A stretch of DNA of 13,247 nucleotides. It comes from Temnopleurus reevesii. Lineage: Eukaryota; Echinodermata; Echinoidea; Temnopleuroida; Temnopleuridae. Where the stretch lies: NCBI GenBank assembly GCA_036244855.1, contig BQKZ01000814.1, positions 1 to 13,247 of the forward strand, read 5' to 3'. Below, piece after piece: positions 13,128 through 13,247 of the stretch (position 1 is its first letter; each line of letters starts with the position of its first letter). The translations under genes were made by a program, and so were the position numbers. Below the pieces are notes generated by a model. It saw only the letters and a list, made by a program, of their open reading frames with translations, was not told where the DNA came from and searched no databases.

Positions 13128-13247
13128 TAATAATAATAATAATAATAATGATATTTTTATATAGCGCAAAATACGTAGAGACGTCCCTATGCGCTTAACA
13201 AACATAATTAATACATGGTATACAATACATAAATGCATAGACTATTA
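13128..13247 (+). repeat. (TAA)n-linked interspersed repeat at right edge
   Basis: About seven TAA units are followed by TTTTTATATAGCGCAAAATA, then GTCCCTATGCGCTTAAC. The pattern is the same as in the repeat after exon 8: TAA units, then a TTTATA-AGCGC word, then GCGCTT. It runs out of the window. Confidence 0.65.

Larger units (their letters stand above)
12558..13247 (+). other. GOLGA5: GOLGA5 intron 9 (partial)
   Basis: Begins gtatgt and runs off the window. It contains a tRNA-derived SINE starting about 8 bases after the donor, a decayed fragment of exon 9 and a (TAA)n-linked repeat. Confidence 0.8.

Noticed and set aside
1..13247. Bacterial operons, CRISPR arrays, integrative elements or a defence system
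   Set aside because: Spliced exons, SINE and intronic AT-rich sequence show a eukaryotic locus; no regularly spaced repeats of CRISPR type are present.

Overview
The window is eukaryotic nuclear DNA and holds most of one spliced gene on the + strand, surrounded and interrupted by repeats. The nine joined coding exons form one open frame of 610 codons, with compatible phases at every junction. The product is recognisable as golgin-84 (GOLGA5), a coiled-coil Golgi tethering protein. Long AT-rich introns, (TAA)n-linked repeats, a tRNA-derived SINE with a TCTTA tail, fold-back elements and TTAA-flanked inverted-repeat elements suggest a marine invertebrate deuterostome. An echinoderm such as a sea urchin is my best guess, but this is inference. 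I see no bacterial genes, CRISPR array or rRNA.

Layout. Positions 1-1743 lie upstream of the first coding exon. They hold a CpG-rich stretch (about 170-400), a 525-bp fold-back element (459-983) and a half copy of it in reverse orientation (1106-1374). Coding exons lie at 1779-2307 (exon from 1744), 3122-3331, 5147-5366, 6041-6164, 6630-6726, 7610-7716, 8468-8632, 10534-10761 and 12408-12557. The start codon is present. The last roughly 110-120 residues, including the expected C-terminal membrane anchor, lie beyond the right edge.

Intron 2 carries an 864-bp inverted-repeat element (3344-4207). Inside it are a THAP-zinc-finger-like reading frame on the + strand and a SAP-like reading frame on the - strand. 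Further on, the same intron has a run of 22 G and a second fold-back repeat just before exon 3.

The most unusual part is 8.6-13.2 kb, where fragments of the gene's own exons recur in the introns. The first 69 bp of exon 8 occur twice upstream: copy A is dead, while copy B is intact, in frame and has splice sites. The remaining part of exon 8 occurs three times downstream (D, E and the decayed F). The two sets of fragments break at the same point in exon 8. A 734-bp TTAA-flanked element sits between copies A and B. A fragment of exon 9 lies near the right edge, and a possible remnant of exon 7 follows that exon. I read this as local duplication of coiled-coil exons that could add heptads to the rod, most of it now decayed. 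Whether copy B is spliced into mRNA is the main open question.
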